Shown: positions 22,966 to 36,096 of the stretch, piece after piece
Layout: each line of letters starts with the position of its first letter
Position numbering within the stretch: position 1 is the first letter of the stretch
Assembly: GCA_024663395.1 (NCBI GenBank)
Contig: JANFAH010000014.1
Coordinates: 1-64,000, forward strand
Source: Pisolithus tinctorius
Taxonomy: Eukaryota > Basidiomycota > Agaricomycetes > Boletales > Pisolithaceae
DNA length: 64,000 nt
Direction: 5' to 3'
The notes under the pieces: model-generated
Databases searched by the model: none
What the model was told of the DNA's origin: nothing
What the model saw: only the letters and a program-made list of their open reading frames with translations
Made by a program: the position numbers and the translations under genes

Positions 22966-23931
22966 CTGAAGTATTGCATATTTCAACGGAGTGCTGGCCA
23001 CCCGTGGACGATTGGATGCATTTGATCTAGGACCTTCATCGACGCCCAAAACCATTGTTGTTTGGTCTGGCCGTCTCGCATGAGAAGCTTTGGCGATGAA
23101 GACATTTTATTCATTGAGCAGGCGTATGTAGGCTGGCATGAGGAGTGCGCATGTATCTCTGCCGAGAAGCATTGCATTGCTTGTAGCATTACACACTACA
23201 CGACGATCATTTTCTGTAATTATCAGAACTGAGTACGTGACTCGGACTTGCTATAATAATGGACAACAGATGTGCAATTTTCACGGACGGCATGCCAGCC
23301 AGACAATTCAATACGCGAACTACGTCCGACTTTGCATGCGGGTGAATGGCTGCTGTCGAATCGGAGCACGGATGGCACCACACGGACCTCCTGTCACACT
23401 TCATGAAATGTTTCTTGAATAGCATACCCTTCTCCCTCCAATTCGTGAATCTGAATGTTTGAAAACATTTTCGCGGACCTAATGTCGCCCAAAATCACAT
23501 TTCTGCCCTGGCGTCCGACAGCATTTGATGACTTTGCAGCTTTCACAACCCCGTTTTCTCAAAACTAAGTATTCTATATACACAATTATGCCCCACTCTT
23601 GAAGTTTGCGACATTAGAATAATGATAATCTGGTATTGCAACGTGTAAAGCCCATTGTACACCAGTAGTATCTGATGTCTCACGGTAGTGAGTCCCAAAA
23701 AAGGTCGGGGGTCAGGGGCTATGTTTGATCAATTTAGGAAGTGTTTTCACATGGACGCCCAGCCCGAACTTTGTTTTTTCGTCGGACCCCACTGCCTCAA
23801 CGACGTCCAGGCTACCTCGACACACCAAAAAAAACATCGGGAAGCCTCTGTTCCCACCTTTAAAGCATTAAAGAATGTAAGTTGGATTGGTCTCATCACT
23901 ACCATTTATCGCCTACGGATCTTCCCCAGTA
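22966..23931. other. Intergenic, 5' flank of eIF3a
   Basis: No gene recognised. An open extension in frame with eIF3a runs from ATG 23688 but has no family similarity and probably lies in the 5' leader. Confidence 0.5.
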
Positions 23932-26900
23932 TGGCACCGTTCACCAAACCAGAGGCTGCGCTGAAGCAGGCAGAGGGACTGGTATCAGTGGGACAGGCGC
24001 ATGCCGCCCTCCAGTCTCTAACAGAAATGTTCACCTCCAAGAAGTTTCGCTCAGCCCCTTTGGCCGTCCTCGAACCGATCCTACTGCGTTTTGTCGAGCT
24101 CTGTGTCGACTTGCGCAAGGGCCGTACAGCAAAGGAAGGACTCATGCAATACAAGAACATAGCACAAAATTCAAACGTAGGATCAATCGAAGTCGTCATT
24201 CAGAAATTCCTGCAACTTGCCGATGCGAAAGTTCAAGAAGCACAGGAAAAGGCCGATAAAGCCGTCGCCGTAGATGTCGACGATCTCGAGGCGAGCGAGA
24301 CACCAGAGAGCATTCTGCTGGGAGCAGTGAGCGGAGACCAGAGCAAGGACCGGACAGATAGGGCACTTGTTACCCCCTGGCTCAAATTTTTATGGGAGAG
24401 TTATCGCACGTCGCTGGAAACCCTTAAGAACAACGCACGACTAGAGACTATATACCAGGTCCGTTCCTTCCACCCAAGTCGGTAAAAGGGCTGACGCATT
24501 CCGCGGTATTTGTCTTTTCAGCAAGTTGCTCAGCAGGCTTTCCGTTTCTGCTTGAAGTATCAACGAAAGGTCGAATTTCGCAGGTTATGCGAGACCTTGC
24601 GACTTCACCTTGCCAATGTAGCGAAATACGCACATCAAACCCATGCGATCAACCTATCTGACCCCGAGACATTGCAACATCATCTTGATACACGGTTCGC
24701 GCAGCTCAACACATCAGTAGAGCTCGAGCTATGGCAGGAAGCGTTCCGCTCCGTCGAGGATATACATAATCTTCTTACAATGGCCAAAAAACCACCACGC
24801 CCAGCTATGATGGCGAATTACTACCAGCATCTTACAAAGATATTTCTTATGAGCGGTAATTCACTCTACCACGCGGCTGCCTGGGGTAGGTACTATGCAA
24901 TCGTCACCAGCATAGGCGGTAAGTCGAACGAAGAGATGAGCCGTCTGGCCGGTCAGGTACTCGTCAGTGCCCTGGCGGTACCCGTCGGCCAACAGTCCGA
25001 CGAGGGCGGAAAGGGCAAGACTACAAGACTTGCTGCTCTTCTCGGTCTAACGAAGGCACCGACTCGGGCTGGTCTGCTTAACGACGCTGTACGTTCTCTC
25101 TCAACCTCACAATTCCTGATGCTCAGCTACTGCTAGCTTTCCCGTGATGTCTTGCGATTATCTCCAGGACCTATCAAAACCTTGTACAATCTCCTTGAAG
25201 TTTCCTTCGATCCACTCACGTTATGCGCTTCTACTGCACCGATGCTCGCCACACTTTGTGCTGGTGATACTCCATATGCTGGCTACCGTCCTCTTCTTAC
25301 CCGTGCACTTCTTTCACGGCTCCTCGCGCAACTATCGCAAATCTACTCCACCCTCAAACTCAGTGCCCTCGTTGATCTCGTCAAGCCCTTGGATGGCTTT
25401 GGCGCTGAGCAAATGGAGGCGTACCTCATGGGTTGCGCACGTCAGGGTGAACTCCGTGTACGTGTGGACCACGCAAGCGAGACCATTACCTTTGTCGACG
25501 AGGCGTTTACACACGTAGATGACTCCTCTCCGGTAGCGACGTCCGCGCAAGAAGCGGCGGTTCAGCCCTCGTCCGGCGATGTAGTGCGTACGCGTCTCAG
25601 CACCCTCGCCTATGCACTCCACGATGCGTTACGGGTGATCGAATCGCCTCCAGAGACCGACCCTGTAGCTGTGCAGAATGCGAAGTTTGGGGAACTGGTT
25701 GCTGCTGCAAATGCAGAGCGCCATGCACTGGCATTGCGTCGGGCGATCGTAGCTCGTCGACGCGAGTTGTTATCCGAGTTGTCTGTACGCAAGGAGAAAG
25801 AGGAGGCAAGCAGACGTGCCGAAATGACGCGCGTTAAAAAAGAGATGGATGAGCGGAAAGAGAAGGAAGAGGCCCGAAAGAGGGAGCTCGAGCGGGCACG
25901 GAAAGAAATTGAAACGATTCGTTCGGAGGAGGCGAAGAAACTGGCACAAGACTTGATCAAACGCAGTGGGCTGAAGGTGTCCGTCGATGTGAGTAGTGAT
26001 TTAATTTATCGTTTATACTCATCTATATTTGAACGTATCTACCGAAGGACATGGAAGACCTCAGCAAGGACCGGCTTATGCGCCTGCAGGTCGAGCAGAT
26101 AGAGAAGGAGAAACGGGATATGAACGAGCGTCTCCGTGTCGTTGCGAAGCGCGTCGATCATATCGAGCGTGCTTACCGGAAGGATGAGAGACCACTTCTC
26201 GCTCAAGACTATGCTGAGCAACAGGCCGTAGACCTCGCTACCTTCGAGGCACTTCAGAAAGCGCGTATCGAAAACAGCTTGCTAGCACACAAAGAAGCTC
26301 TAGCAACCAAGAAGCGCCTGTCACGAATGCTATCCGACTTTAGTTCGTACAAGTCTACCATAATGGCGAAGCGCCAAGAACAGTACCAGAAGAAGCTGGC
26401 AGTGGCCCGAGAGAAACTTCAGGAGGAGAAGGAGAAGAGAATCAATGCTCTTATCGCCGAGAAAGAGGAGGAGAGACGTGCTCAGCAGGAGGAAGAGGCA
26501 GCGGCGAGGGCCGCGGAAAAAGAGCGCCTGCGGGAAGAGGCCGGTACGTATAGCGTCTACTTTTTTTTATAACCCAATCTTATCTTCGCACAGAACTACG
26601 AGCGAAAGAAGAGGCAGAAGCAGCCAAGAAGCGTGAAGAGGAGGAGAAGTTGCTTGCCGCTCGTATGGAACGCGAGCGTGAGCGCGAAGCCGCGCGCGCG
26701 GAAGCCGAAAGGAAGGCCCAACGCGAACGGGAAGCAGAAGAGCGCAGAGCCCAGCGTCGTGTGGCCGAGAAGCAGCAGCCACCAGCTACCGAGAACGCTT
26801 GGAGGCGTTCAGCTGCGCCGCCAAACCCTCCTATATCTTCTCGTGCCACTCCTCCACGTGCAGAGAGTCCAGCTCCGAGTGGTGCAGCTCCGCCAGCTCA

Positions 26901-27177
26901 AAAATACAAACCTGGAATGTTCAGCGCTCAACGATTGGGACGACCAGAAACTTCCGCACCCGCCTCCAGTCCGGCGACTGCTACAGCTCCTAAATACCGA
27001 GATACGGCTGCTGCCCCTGCTAGTGGCTGGCGGCAGCGAGAGGCAGAGAAACTGTCTTTGAAACAAGCAGCCTCACCAGCCACCAACAGTGCGCCGTTAC
27101 CTGGGTCTAAGGATGAAGATGGCTTTGAACCGGTTTCCAAGGTCTGGCGACCGAAACGGTCACAGGGTCAGTCGTGA
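23932..27177 (+). CDS. TIF32: Translation initiation factor eIF3 subunit a
   Basis: Largest scaffold subunit of eIF3, which binds the 40S ribosome and organises the pre-initiation complex in the cytoplasm. ATG 23932 opens [20 protein letters not shown], the conserved start. The N-terminal helical repeats carry [17 protein letters not shown] and [24 protein letters not shown] domain spans roughly residues 300-500 ([53 protein letters not shown]). The second half is a very long charged coiled coil (repeats of the type [18 protein letters not shown] and [10 protein letters not shown]), and the end is an Ala/Pro-rich tail with [13 protein letters not shown], stopping at 27177. About four short introns interrupt it. 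Length (about 1,000 residues) fits the fungal family. I chose 23932 over an upstream in-frame ATG because it matches the family start. Confidence 0.93.
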
Positions 27178-27338
27178 TTCACCATACTGTCATGTCTGCT
27201 GGTTATTAGTCTGTACTGCTATGCATGTTCCATCTCCAATACCGTACAATTTGCATGTTGTGTCAGTACAAGTGCTATTCTATGCTTGTCCGTGAGTAGG
27301 TCATGTGCAATGGAAACCATCTAGCAGGAACGCTTGGT

Positions 27339-30300
27339 CTAGGCATCGCCTTCCTCCCGAGCCGCTTGTAACATCATTTCTGGTGCGATAAGAATCGGCT
27401 CTTAGTATTTTCATGAGTTGTTCGTAGGTCGACACTCACCACCCCATATTGACCGCTGCATAGATGAGATCATGTCACCTTCGTCTTCGAGTTCAGGGGA
27501 GCGGGAACGCTCTCTCCTATCCGTCAAGTCACGTGAGGCTAACGGTATGTAAGAGTAAAGAGGGTACGAACCAGTAACTCTGACTCATATCAGCGGACAA
27601 CATGCTGACGTCACTTACCCTCCGTGCACGTTGGAGGCTGCTTCTGAAGGAGCGATCGGCAGTCGGGAGCTCTGACGAAGAAACGAGAGTACGAGGCGAT
27701 GGCGTTGGACTGCTGGCCTCATAATCCGACTGCCCTGTTTCATACTCGCTTCGGGGCGAAGTGATATCCCTAGAAATTATAGGTGGAGGAGTAGCGGGTG
27801 AAGAATTGACGAAGATAGCAGGTATGTCTATGTCCAATGCTCATCATTAGCATCTAGGAAACGACAGGGAACAGAATGCTAACCTCGGTTCATGACTTGT
27901 TCTCTCTCCAGGAGATACTTGCGGCGTTGCGAAATCATTCTGAGCAGCGAACGCACTCTGTCTAGGTTGACGAGATCTGTAACAAGCTTGTTGGTCTCCT
28001 GCCGCACGACCAGATCCCGCAGTCTACGCCACTATTAGGGTTTGCTAATGTGCTGTGCAAGCATGACTTACACTAGTGCTTCACGATCATCGATAAGTTT
28101 ATGGTGTGCCAGGAGTAGTAACATGTCCGTGAAAGATAAACCACCGGTGCGGAGAGACACTATGTGGGCTTCGTGGTAGAGACGGCTGTAAGTGTTCCTT
28201 CGTTTTCTGACACTGCTATGATCGATTTTATTCAGGATGTTGTTTAACTTCTTGAGATTGACACCTCCAGTCACGGTTGCCCTCTTCGAGTTGTCTCGGC
28301 AACCAGCCAAGATGGCGCCCACCGACTGTTCCCGAGGGTAAATACGAGTTTCAAAGACGCCATCGAGCCTCTGCGAAGTCCAGTGAAGACCTGGGAATTA
28401 TGTATTAGCGCAAACACAACGTACCGCCAAGAAGGGTCCGATATTTTGGCGTTCGAGCTGTCCAGTTTTGGCATTGGAAAACTCAGCCCATACTTTCTTG
28501 AATGACCGCATCTCCCCGCGAGTTATAGATTTCGCCCCGCCCGTGGACTGAAAGACGTAAGAAAAGTTTTCAACGACTACACCTGTAAACATGTTCAAAA
28601 TGATGTACTATACTCGGTCAGCAAAGTGAGTAGCAACCAGTGATGTCTCATACCATGCTAAGGAGGTTCCATGCGATGAAGAGCGAAAATGCCCATGCAG
28701 TACTTCCGCAATCCGTCTCAGCGATATCCCCGGTCGTATATGTGCACCGCGGGTATACTGTAGCACTACGCGTCACATTATTAGCACGCTTTGAAAGCCA
28801 GTGAGGTAGGCACCGTACTAGTCATGCATGTATTGGTTCCAACCCTCTCTAACAACCAATGTCAGAGGCACACAGTACCAGAAGTAGCTGAGACACACAA
28901 ACCCAGTACTCATAAAAGACAACATGAGCAGGGCAGAGCCCATTGACTGGTAATTCTGAGTGTTCGATTCCCCGGAGAACCACTTCGTCATACCGAACAC
29001 TTCCAGGTACATTATGGCGAAGAAAAGGAATACAACAAGCCATAATCCAAGAAGGTTCAGAATGACCGGTAAACTAGCCCTTGGAGGAGGTGAACATCGG
29101 AACGGGTTTGTCAAGAGAATGTCACGTGCCTTCCTGTCTTGAACAGTTGATTCAGTGAATCCACACGTTGCACGAGCTTGAACGAGATGCAAACAAGGAA
29201 CAGTTTCTGAAGTTGCTGGATTGTGGGGTTGGATGAGCCAAATTGCACGATTATGGTGGCAGTGAAGCTGCCGGAAGCCACTATCACGTCGAAAATGTTC
29301 CACCCGTTATCGCGGAAGGATTCCCATCCGAGACCATAAAACCTGACAATAATGTCGAGCATGTATATCGAAGTCGAGAACAGGGAGAAGTCCTCTGGAA
29401 ATACATAGTCAGCAGTGCCTGCCGATGTACAAGAAATGTCAAGTCACTGACGGCGGAAATCATCCGTGGGATCCTGTGATCCAAAACTCTCTGTCCTGAG
29501 CATGTTCAATGCTACTACGGTCATGTCGTGTCAACATAGAAACTCACATAAGGACCATGATTTGCATGACAAACAACAATGTCATCCCCCTTGACCACCA
29601 GCCATGTTTGCGAACAGCATTGTCATAACACCAAGCCCGGAGGCGTGAGGTAGGACGAGTGTAAGGCCTCTTCGAGGGCTTCTGACGCTTAATCAACTTC
29701 TCCAGATCGATCCATTCCCGCTGCGGTCGGGTAAGGAACGCGGATCCCGTTTTGGATGAAAAGTTGCTAATAATGATACTACACCAGGAGGTCAGCATAA
29801 AACCACGTGCACGGAATAGAGTACTCACCTGACGAAGAGGGTCAATATGACGGCACCTCCCAGCAAGTTGTAGATGAGGAAGAATAACGCATATGCTTGC
29901 GAGGCGTTTGTCTGCGGCTGTTGGCCTGCTCCGGTAATACTCATAGCAACCGACATGACGTCGATCCAACCCTCGAGTGAAACAATCTCGAAGAGGATAA
30001 GCATAGAAGCCCGGAAGTTGTCAAACGAGAACGTAGTAGATGGTGATGGATTGTTCCAAGCACGGGGAACGAGATACCCATAAGAGTTGCCGTAGATGGT
30101 GTTCACGTATTCACCGGTACAATCACTGATCCCTTGCACGCTCGTGTCGTTGCACTCGTTCATTAATCCCGCAAAGATGTTGGTCCCCCACACGCTAAAT
30201 GGGATGAGGTAAAGGATGGCGAGGATAGCAGCATCCAGAATGCGGACCACTCCAGAGATAATCAAATTTTCGAAAGTGCTGCGCATCTGGTCGATCAAAG

Positions 30301-33300
30301 TAATCAATCGAAGAGCACGTAGCGCCTTCAAAGCATGCACAAATCGGTTGGAAATCCCGACAAACCACCAGGTTAGCCCAATGTTGGCAAGGAGGCCCGC
30401 CAAGATGACAAAGTCGATGACGTTCCACATGCTTCGGGCATAAGCATTTGGCGTGAAAAGCAAGCCATCTGCGACCACTTTGATCAGGAATTCCAGAAAA
30501 AGCGCAAATCCGAATGTAGCCTCCGCGATATTGAACCACGCCGATCGACGTAGGCCGTATTGCAGGTAATAATTTCGACGGTAGATCGGTGGCGCAATGA
30601 TCTCCGTGACAATACCTCCGATGACAGTGAGAAAAACAAGAAGTTGAAAGATAGTATGGGCAACCATATCGGGAGCGGTACCAAAAATTCGTTCTCCACC
30701 TGCCGGTTCGACAATCTTCTGACACAGTCGGCGAAGGCCGTTCCGCTGGGAGAACAACCAAAATGTCTTGTCGTACGTGGGATGGTCTTTTATGAAGTCG
30801 GCCTTACGGGCTCGTCGTTCTTGTATTGCATCGTCCAGGGCTTCAGCAGCAAGATCATCTTGGTTCATTCCAGCTAATATTTCGCTAGAGAACAGTTGGC
30901 GGCAATGAGAAATATGAAAACGTTAGAGTGATAGAATCATACAGGTACTGTTCAGTGTCGTCCTCGACAGCATCTTTCTCAGCTAATCTCGTTTTCGGCT
31001 GACGCAACTCAATGAGTGGGAACTCGTTGGACCTTGTTGTTCCCATAAACAGTCGTTGCAGCATCGTAATCGACTTCGATGGAACGTGGCGTGCCCTTTT
31101 CGAGATCACGCGCATCTGTTCACATTACATCAAATTAAGAACTTTAATGGCCACTTTGACAGTTGCTCCGAGATCTCACCAACGAAGCCTTTCGTTCCTG
31201 TCGAGGTGGGGAATAACCTTGCACCACGCTCTCCCGCATCGGCAAAACAAGGGTCGAAGGTAAATTCTCAACCTTAACAGTCACGGGATCTGCTTTGAAC
31301 CACTGATACGGGTTCAACCTGCGCATCCATCGACTGTGCGTGACCTCCCGTTGTGGGCGATGGTGACGCGCCCAGTAATTAGAAGCTTGTTTTTCTTTCT
31401 TGGCTTCCTCGGCAACACTGAAATTCTCGTTAATTACGGCAATGAACATCTGCATAATAATGACTATGAGACTCGGTCAGTATGAAAATTACAATTACAC
31501 CCATTGGAAGTTGAAAGCCCTCACAGTTTGCAAACAACAACCAACAAGATATGAAAGTAGCCACAATGACAGCCTGCCCAAGGGGAAGTTCAACCACAGT
31601 AGCGTCATACAACACAGTCGTCCAGTTCTCCGACGATAATACTTGATAGACAGCTAAAAACGAGTTCCACAGCTGGCCAAAGTTCATCGTCGTGTTGCCA
31701 CTCATGTCTCCTTGGAGAAGTTGGATGGCCACCAAAGCTGCAAGGAAGTTGACCAATATGAGAAAGAGCGTCATATTAGCGAGACCATAAAGATTCCCAA
31801 AGACCGTTAACTACGACCATGCGGTAAGACCCTGTGAACAGTTGAAAGCTGTTGCCAGTCACTTACTAACAACGGCTTCATGCGGGGGAACTCCAAAATT
31901 ACACGATAGAACCTCGCGATTGGAAAAATCGTCAACCAAGGGTAAACCTCCGATTGCTGTATAGCAGGTATCTGTATCACGCTTGATCCAATTGCGAGAA
32001 CCAAATCTATCCAGTTGTTCCCATGTCTGAAGAAAACCCTCCACGCAGGCAACTCTGCGGCGATCCGGATGAGGATCTCGGTATCGAAAGCTATGGCGAG
32101 AAACAATTCAGACTTGTAGAGTATTTCTTGGTGTAATGAGCTCATGTTGGCTGTAGTAGTTGCCTGGACAACGAGAGAAGCCAAAGCAAGGAAAATCCAA
32201 CCCCACCGGGCATAGGCATAAAATAACTTCAGGGCGTTCTGACCCGAGTGACGTCCAGTGGCTGGCCAACCTTCGTCTTGTTCTTCGATTAAAAAGCCTA
32301 GCCTAGAAAGCGACATCGATAAGGAAAAAAAAAATAGTACATGAAAATGGGAAGACGTATCACTTACGGGGCCGCGCCAAACGCACTCTTCTGGGTTTCA
32401 GCCCTGATAGCGGAAAATGTATTCGTTATAACCGCAACGAAAAGATTAAAAAGCCAGAAATTCAACACGAGAATACCAGCAACAAAGAAGAAGCACGAAG
32501 CAAAATATTCTGCCCCCATGGTTTGATACATAACAGTTGACCACTGAAGGTGCGATGCCATGAGATAAGCTGAATCAACACGTTGTGGAACTCACCGTGT
32601 TAGCTGATGCAATCACGATAACCTGAAGGACAGAATTCCAGACTGTGTCAAAGCTCTCAACACCACTGTAAGCGCCTTGCCCTTCCTGTGCAAAAAAGAG
32701 CTTTCCACACGTATATGCACGAGAAGAATACCTGGCATACCTGGCATATTTGACCGAGTGGACAAGTATAACCCTTGACACTGTCTCCTGGAGAGCCATC
32801 GAGTTTGATGTAAGGAGAAGGTTGCAACGTAGAGGCATTTATGTGGCTACCGCAGAATGTGGACAGCTGCGTCTGTGCCTCGCCGAGGGTTGGTAAAAGG
32901 TAACAGTTCCGCCTCAATGAACCTTTAAAAGATTGGACGCCGATGATGCTGTTTACAACTGACATGAGCACAAGATCCAATATCTATAAAGACGTCAACC
33001 CACGAGAAGAGGAGAACAGCAAACACCACGAAGTAGGCCACGCTTGCAAGCAAAGGTCGAGCAACCTTTAATGAGTGCATGATTGTCTACCAAGCACGTG
33101 TCAGACGTTGCCGAAATTCCAGGAAGAATTGCGCCAACTTACAGTGGTACCCGACGTGATCGCCAGCAAGCGTGCGATGCGTAGCACGCTGAGCGCTCGA
33201 AATATGCCAATATGATACGTGCCCCTTTCTACACCGACCGATGCCAGTATAAACGCCACCCAGAAGGCAACAACCGCTATAAAATCAATTCTACCCCAAC

Positions 33301-34973
33301 TCTGACGCAAGTAAGGAACATTTCGCGCCAATTTCTGACGGGCAAATTGGATATTTAAGCGGAACGGTAAAGCCATGACTTCGCTCCCCGATGTAGGTAT
33401 GTCTGAGCGAAGGGCTCTGGAAAAGAATGTACGTTCCGAGGTGCTGCGAAAACGAGACCCTGAGCGGGAGTGAGGTTGAGGTTGTGAATGTGTCGGAGGC
33501 GCTACCGGTGCGTAGCGTTTTTCAATACGCGATACAGAGTGTTCGATTGGTGCCTGCATGAATGGCATGGGTGTTGCACTCTTGGATAACGTAAATGGCT
33601 GTGTCAGAGATTCGTAAAATCTCTTGAACGATAGACCACGGGCCAAGGAATTAGAGCGAGAAATCGGATCTCTTGCGTCCACCGTAGACAAGGAGCCTGC
33701 AGGGACACTCGTGAAACCCGACGATGATGACGAAAAGGACGGAACAGTGAACAGGGCCGATGTAGGGATCTCCGGATCGAACACAAAACCAGACACGCAG
33801 ATTCGAGCAAAAGATTCGATACTGCAATGCGTCAGTAGACCGGAGATCCGCGAGGAGAGTACTCACGTAAAAAGAATGTAAAGTACAAATAGCGCATAGT
33901 CTTCCCAAGCGTGGAAATAACCTACCTGAGGAGAGGGGGAAGATTGGTCTGTAGGTAGGAGGAGAGTGCGAGATGCCTGAATGACGAGGACGACGGCTGT
34001 CATAAGAATTAGAACGAGCGAAATGGGGTCCGAGTACCTACTCGGGCGTTTAGTTGCCATTAGCGACGCATATTTGGAGAAGTAAAACGCACGGATGAGA
34101 AAGCATAAGATACAACCTAAGCCGGAATGAATTTGTTGGTCCCAAAAAGCCTAGGGTATTGCCCCTGAGGGGCAGTGTTTCGTGTGTTCCGAGAGCTTCA
34201 GACTGGTGCCTTTGACCTCCACCGTCGAACCGCTTGTCGTCAGGTGTCCAATCCTCTTCTTCTTGTTCTTCTTCGTTATCGTCGGGAAGCCTTACAGACG
34301 CATCTTGTGCACGGATGTTGGCAACACGCATGGACGCCCGACGGAACGCGGACTTGATCGCGGTGCCCGTTCGCTGCAGAGGGGAAGGCGTTCCACTGAG
34401 GCGGGCTATCGTCCGTCTTCGAGTTCGCGGTGTGGTTCCACCAGAACGCTCTGAATCGACACTGTAGTCTTCCAGCCACTCGGTGCTGTCAGTGCTGATG
34501 GCTAAGGTCTTCTTGGTAAGATGTGTCGTGTCGTCGTCTTTAGATGCGTCGAAGTCCGAGTCCGCGGCGGAAAGGAGAGAAGTGAATGAATTCGGACCTG
34601 TTTGCGACGTCAGAACGTGGGGACACGCGAGTCGCAGTTCGTGCCAAGACTTGCCTCGAGAACTACTACTAATACTATTTGTCGGGTCACCCGTAACCGC
34701 GTAAAATGGGTCGTCGTTCACTATGAAGAGCGATTCTCTTGGAGTAGGTGTGCTCCTCCCCAAACTCGATGGCCCAGCCTCCGCTGCTGAATAGCTGAGA
34801 TGCAGTGGGTCCAGCCATGTATCTGTCTTGCTCCAGCTGGCGCGTCTGCGAGCACTGCGGACGTCTGAAATCGGAGACTGGGGAACTGAGAGCCCTGTTC
34901 CGGTGAGGTCTACCGCAGAGGAGGAGGAGCTGTTTGTAGAGTGCGACAGACAGTGCGGGTCCGTGCCATCCAT
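27339..34973 (-). CDS. CCH1: Voltage-gated calcium channel alpha-1 subunit CCH1
   Basis: Plasma-membrane high-affinity calcium channel that works with MID1 in stress and mating responses. ATG 34973 ([11 protein letters not shown]) starts a long Ser-rich cytoplasmic N-terminus. Four ion-transport repeats follow. Repeat I has [13 protein letters not shown], an S4 [15 protein letters not shown] and pore SANTWSTVMYQ. Repeat II has pore [13 protein letters not shown]. Repeat III has S4 [17 protein letters not shown] and pore [10 protein letters not shown]. Repeat IV has an atypical S4 ([16 protein letters not shown]) and pore STG spliced to EGWNQYMHD. So the selectivity positions read N-E-E-E. After the last helix ([19 protein letters not shown]) comes an EF-hand-like cytoplasmic region and a Ser/Pro-rich tail. 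I place the stop at 27339, after [11 protein letters not shown] spliced to [13 protein letters not shown]. More than twenty short introns are required; I checked many of them and found the frame intact. About 2,000 residues, normal for the family. Confidence 0.9.
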
Positions 34974-35187
34974 CCGTTCCGTGCCCCAGTCTTGTTGTTG
35001 ACCCCCTCGACGCAATATTCACATTAGCCTGGACGAGCACCGACACGGATGCGAATTAGTTTCCTTTCGTGGAAGTACGATTTTGAAATCGAAGTACTTG
35101 GTGAATCTGTTATTAGCCGATAACCCACTAACCAACTCTAATTAACCACGACAGCGATAACGCGAGTGGTGCACGTCCATCGCACCG
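34974..35187. promoter_or_regulatory. Divergent promoter region, CCH1 / truncated epsin copy
   Basis: A 214-nt gap between two divergently read start codons. Its right part, from 35113, is duplicated from the promoter-proximal 75 nt of the intact epsin gene at 40116-40190, so the truncated epsin copy carries at least part of its original leader. Confidence 0.5.
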
Positions 35188-35972
35188 ATGTCGCTACAGC
35201 ATTTTGGAAAGGGCGCTCTGCGAATTGCCAAAAAATACACCAAAGGCTGCTCGGACACCCAAGCCAAAGTTCGTGATGCTACCTCGAACGATCCGTGGGG
35301 TCCCTCCGGGACACAGATGAACGAACTTGCTCAGCTAACTTACAATCAGTGTGTTTCCCTCATCCGCTGAAATAAAATAAAATATCGGTGCATCTTAGAC
35401 ACAAATTCATAGGAATGACTTTGTAGAGATCATGGAGACGCTCGTTAAGCGGCTCAACGACAAGGGTAAGAACTGGAGACACGTCTTCAAGGTAATCGGA
35501 TACAACCTCTTTATTTGCGGGGCTAATTTGTTTTGTTCCCCAAGTCGCTCACCGTGCTTGACTATCTCCTCCATGCCGGTTCCGAAAATGTCGTCCTTTA
35601 CTTTAAAGACAACCTATATATCATCAAGACTCTGAAGGAATTTCAATACATTGATGAGGATGGCAAAGATTGTGGCGCAAATGTGCGACAGAAGGCCAAA
35701 GACATAATGAATCTGCTGAGCAATGCTGGCCGACTCCGGGAAGAGTGTCGCAGCAGAGCCAGCATGCGTGATAGAATGCTGCGAGGAACGGAAACACCTG
35801 GATATGCACCCGGATATGATGACGAAGGCGACGAGAATCCTGTCAGAAGACCGTCTGGGAGTCAACCTCCCCGCAAGAATCGTGGCGCAGACAAGGACGA
35901 AGAAGATCTTCGACGGGCTATCGAGGCCTTTAAACGAACGCTTGCTGAAGAGCAGACCCGGGCAACAGAGGA
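35113..35972 (+). repeat. 860-bp segmental duplication, copy 1
   Basis: Nearly identical, without length change, to 40116-40975 in the same orientation (only scattered substitutions; I estimate about 95% identity by eye). It covers 75 nt of leader plus the first three exons and two introns of epsin. Homology begins at ttagccgataaccc and ends abruptly after gcaacRgagga. No target-site duplication or terminal repeat is evident at the edges. Confidence 0.93.
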
Positions 35973-36096
35973 ATGTAACGTAGCCGTCACGGCTAGTTGG
36001 CGCTCAGAGTGTGCAGCGGATGGGTACGAGGCGAATCAATATAGTTTGTTTATTAACCCCCCACCATCAGAATGGCCCAGTGGCCCCAGTTTATAA
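35188..36096 (+). CDS. Truncated epsin duplicate, ENTH domain only
   Basis: Duplicate of the epsin gene at 40.2 kb. It keeps the start MSLQHFGKGALRIAKKYTKG, both splice junctions (donor gtgtgt in place of gtatgt at the first) and the whole ENTH domain, the phosphoinositide-binding module of endocytic adaptors. The duplication stops inside the ubiquitin-interacting region. The frame then runs about 40 residues into unrelated sequence (ECNVAVTASWRSE...) and stops at 36096, overlapping the first codons of the next gene. UIM2, the Gln-rich stretch and the NPF motifs are missing. Substitutions hit normally conserved ENTH sites (KNYTKGYS to KKYTKGCS, EMLDKRL to ETLVKRL) and the key Ser of UIM1 (EASK to EAFK). 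It is open and may be expressed. An ENTH-only protein could compete with full epsin for membrane, but relaxed constraint and early decay is the simpler reading. Confidence 0.75.

Noticed and set aside
23688..23931. N-terminal extension of eIF3a from an upstream in-frame ATG
   Set aside because: The family start MAPF...[10 protein letters not shown] is at 23932; the extension has no similarity and looks like leader.
34974..35015. Longer CCH1 start (RRGGQQQDWGTER...)
   Set aside because: The upstream codon is TTG; the first ATG in frame is at 34973.
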